Position numbers and translations under genes: made by a program
In this document: piece after piece, positions 61,080 to 64,000 of the stretch
Layout: the number at the start of each line of letters is the position of its first letter
Position numbering within the stretch: the first letter of the stretch is position 1
NCBI GenBank assembly: GCA_031213475.1
Contig: JARUPZ010000011.1
Span: forward strand, 6,509,622 to 6,573,621
Direction: 5' to 3'
Source: Nereocystis luetkeana
Taxonomy: Eukaryota > Sar > Phaeophyceae > Laminariales > Laminariaceae
DNA length: 64,000 bases
The notes under the pieces: model-generated
Databases searched by the model: none
Told to the model about the DNA's origin: nothing
What the model saw: only the letters and a program-made list of their open reading frames with translations

Positions 61080-61730
61080 TTTGAGAAGGTGCAGATAGAT
61101 GCTTCGAGTACCTTGGAGTAGAGTAACGAGTATCGGAGATACAGTACTTCAGGTACTTCGTGTACTCGGAATATTTCAGGGCTCGATACTCCGAGATACT
61201 GCTCGTACTCGGAGTATTTCGAGTATGATCACTCTCAATAATACTGCTTGTACTCGGAGTATTTTGGGGTTCGATACTCTGAAATACTGCTGTACCCCGA
61301 GTATTTTGGGGTTCCTTACTCTGGAATACTCGTTGTACTTGAAGTAGCTGGGAATGTTTTACTGCTCTTACTTTAAGTACTCGGAGTACTTGGGCCTTTC
61401 GTACAGCGAAAACTTTAATGCTCGGAGCATTTCGGGTTCGAGTATTACTCGGAGTATTTCACTCGGATGATGAAGTATTCCTGGGTTCAATACTCGCGAT
61501 ACTCGGAGTACCCCGAGTAATTTAGATGTTTGTAGTCCGGGTACTGCTTGTACTCGAGTATAAGGACTGCTCATACTCCCAGTACTCGGAGGTTTTGGCC
61601 CTTCAGTACTGCTCATACCTGGTACACCAAGTACTCCGAGTATTGAGGCCACCAGTACTCTATTACTGGAGTACTCGGAGTACGAAAATTACTCGATACT
61701 CTGAGTAAGTATCGAGTACAATACCGAGAA
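61080..61730. repeat. Degenerate palindromic minisatellite of TACTCGGAGTA units
   Basis: About 650 bases contain TACTCGGAGTA and near variants every 40-55 bases, alternating with TTCGATACTC and ATACTGCT. The unit is itself an inverted repeat, so the array can fold in many registers. Confidence 0.75.
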
Positions 61731-62694
61731 ATCGAACGCTTTCGAGCCACAAGCAATGTTGGTGCAACCCCCAAAAGCCGTTAAACCGACTGCAGCACAG
61801 GTAATATAGGGCGAGTTTTGACGTCGTGAAAAGCTGTTTTGGATCATCGTGATTCTTACTGATATTAAAGTAGTAGTGGAGCTCGAGCGGAGTGCCAACA
61901 ACAGCATGATACGATGGTGAAACAACAGAAGGAGGAGGAGCAGCAGCAGCGTCAAGCCGAGTGGTAAAAATCAACGGGGATCAAACGAAGCCAGTACGGG
62001 CAAACGTGAACCGACGGAGGATGATAAACGAACCGCGCATACGCGTCATACATCCCCTCCTGCTAGGACAGCCAGCGTCTTTCGCACCGTGTAGGCGGTT
62101 TGTGTTGTCTCACCACAGGTGCTGCAGGGAGGCTTCTTCCTTCCGCTGCTGTATGCAGTTGAGTTGTCTTTGCTCGGGGCAAGGTCTTCGCGCCGAAACT
62201 CATCATAGTCGCCACGGGTTACCAATAACGCGGCGTAGCGAGCGTCGCTCCTCATCCTCTCTATACGGGAGGTGAAGTCGGTTGGTTAAATAATATAAAT
62301 TGCAGTGGGTTGTTGATACGTAACGGCAAAGTACGATCTCGACCAACAACGCGGCGGGACAAATAGAAATCTTCTCGTGTCAAGCGTGCATGAATGTGTG
62401 TGTACAGCAGTGTGCTGCGGTAGAAGGAGACAGAGAGGATGATTGGGAAATTGGATGTTGTGGAAGAGCTTATAGACGAAGGTGCTGCTTTCTTGTCTGG
62501 AGTAGTCCACAGCGCGACGTATGTAGTGTACAAAAGACGACAGAGAGGATTGTGTGAACCCCTCGGTAGCTCGAAAGACTCTTTTTTCGACGGACTTCGG
62601 GTGAAGCGGCGGTAAATGACGAGGACCGGATATTCAAAACGCAGGACGGCAGGAACACATGCGTGTTTCGAAGATGACGTCGCAAAGGACGAGA

Positions 62695-62825
62695 TCTTGG
62701 AACGTTGCACGAAGGCAGCTTGCAAAAAAAGGTGATTTGTACGTGAGAGATACATTTTTTTTACGTTGCGCGAAGGGAGCTTACAAAAGTTGATGTTGAC
62801 GTACGTGAGGTATATATTTTTTCAA
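62695..62825 (+). repeat. Short tandem duplication
   Basis: Two units of about 62 bases share ACGTTGC(A/G)CGAAGG, AGCTT(G/A)CAAAA and GTACGTGAG and end in T runs. Confidence 0.65.
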
Positions 62826-62899
62826 CAAGTTGGTATTATAGGCAATACTAGGAGGAAGTTATAAATTGGGCATCATGCTGTCTATATATAATTAATAGA

Positions 62900-62992
62900 T
62901 TGCGGGGGACCATACTAAGTAGGACCTACGGTACACACAAACACCTATATATTTCGGTTTTTTTACTAACAATATTGGTCCTATTTACCATA
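62900..62992 (+). mobile_element. MITE family 1, copy 11, interrupted by a SINE
   Basis: The 5' and central parts are present, but the 3' inverted repeat stops at the start of a tRNA-headed SINE. A CGTAATA remnant of the MITE end appears just after the SINE poly(A) tail (63348-63354), so the SINE seems to have landed inside the MITE. Confidence 0.75.
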
Positions 62993-62998
62993 TAGCCG

Positions 62999-63347
62999 GT
63001 CGCCCCGGTGGTTCGAGTGGTTAACCTCGAATTCTACTTGTTTGAGTCCTGGGTTCGAGCCCCAGGAGGGTCGGACTTTGACTTTATTTGCAAAAATAAA
63101 AAAAAGGGATTCAATTGTTGAGAGCGCCTTGCAGCGTGGGTAGGCACAATTCGATGCGAGTCGACGAGGGAAGAAAAGGCTGAAATCTTCTCGCGATAAA
63201 AAATGAAGGCACGTACCGTAGCGGGAAGGGGGGAGAAGAGCCTGCTATGTGACCCCGGATCTGAGTTACGAGTCGGAAGGAGAGAGAGAAGAAGATGTGC
63301 GAAGATAATGAATGGGATGAAAAAAAAATGAAAAAAAAAAAAAAAAA
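62999..63347 (+). mobile_element. tRNA-headed SINE, copy 2
   Basis: About 90% identical to the copy at 27624, with B box GGGTTCGAGCCCC and a poly(A) tail of about 17 bases. It is nested in a family 1 MITE. Confidence 0.85.
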
Positions 63348-63359
63348 CGTAATATAGTG

Positions 63360-63469
63360 TTATTACGGGGGACTATAGTTAACAGGACCTATGGCATACA
63401 TAAAAACCTATATGTTTAACCATTTTTACTAACAATATTTGGTCCTGTTAACTATGGCCCCCCGTAATA
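63360..63469 (+). mobile_element. MITE family 1, copy 12
   Basis: This well-preserved copy starts only a few bases after the remnant of copy 11. The two are in the same orientation. Confidence 0.87.
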
Positions 63470-64000
63470 GTAGCACAGAGCTCCTCAAGAGAGGAGCCCC
63501 CGCGAACGTAGAAGCACCCTCATCGCAGCAGGTGTGACACGTAAGTGCCGAGAAAGGGTAGATATGTTCCTGTGGTATCAGCATCAACAGTAGTAGCAGC
63601 GATGATGGCAGCTGTGCCATGAACGAGTACCGTAGTACTAGCTGTAGTAGCAGAGATTGCGATTGCCAGGGAAAAAGAGGGCTGAGGAAAGAGGAGAAGG
63701 GCTCTGCAGCAGGTTTGTCTTACGTCGTTACCGAGGGGGCAGGGCCGGCCCCAAGCAGGCGCCAAAGTCGGAATGGTACCGTTGGTCCTTCACGTGATGT
63801 GATAGTTGACACCCTGTGGTTTCTAGTGTCCTGAGCTCGCTTCAGAGGTTTCCCCTTCGCTGGAGTGATAGTAGGAGGAGGAGGAGGAGGAGGAGGAGGA
63901 GGAGGAGTAGAGGTACAGCAGTGGTAGAGTAGTGGTAGTCGTAGCGGTAGTCGTAGCGGTGGCCGTGGTGTGGCCGTAGTAGTCGTCGTGGTAGTCGTAG
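63470..64000. other. Right edge: triplet repeats
   Basis: A (GGA)n run lies at about 63876-63906, followed by a GTAGTCGTAGCGGTAGTCG-type degenerate repeat to the window end. I see no gene. Confidence 0.6.

Overview
This is a repeat-dense eukaryotic nuclear window. Genes are split by many GT-AG introns, there are no operons, and there are two Copia LTR elements, several MITE families, tRNA-headed SINEs and long homopolymer C/G tracts. Two host genes can be assembled by eye with every splice phase consistent. Their style (7-8 short exons, introns of about 0.3-4 kb full of repeats, GC near 50%) suggests a large stramenopile genome such as a brown alga. The taxonomic call is an inference from style, not from a marker gene. 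Layout: 1-4416 holds no recognised gene, only MITE remnants and G-rich repeats. 4417-16252 (+) is a seven-exon rhomboid-family membrane protein of 390 aa with an Arg/Ser-rich, mitochondrial-type N-terminus (PARL/Pcp1-like). It keeps the GxSG serine motif but lacks the partner His and the HxxxN motif, so it looks like a rhomboid pseudoprotease. Its introns carry a (CCTG)n tract and at least seven MITE copies, and a C-rich tract precedes every 3' splice site. 16775-22623 is a Copia element on the minus strand. 22624-29981 contains mobile-element debris: a tyrosine-recombinase element remnant, a SINE and a hairpin-rich tandem array. From about 30645 to 57264 lies an inverted duplication of a MAP-kinase-kinase-like gene. 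The right copy (51401-57264, +, eight exons, 446 aa) looks functional. The left copy (47863-30645, -) is a pseudogene with its start codon lost, an in-frame stop, shifted frames and no recognisable last two exons. Its first intron has absorbed an 8.5 kb Copia element (37642-46147) that looks whole and young and carries a ~540 bp-armed internal palindrome. Between the two kinase 5' ends, a shorter mirrored segment (about 48.6 and 49.8 kb) shows that the duplication includes upstream DNA. 57265-64000 has one hypothetical minus-strand exon, more MITEs, a SINE inserted in a MITE, and several minisatellites. The clearest unexplained signals are: the C-tract and C-tailed-repeat association with 3' splice sites; roughly two dozen copies of TACCTGGT or its complement in non-coding DNA; the covarying hairpin array at 28.9-29.5 kb; the Copia palindrome; and a poly(A)-ended two-copy repeat with an Sm-like site.
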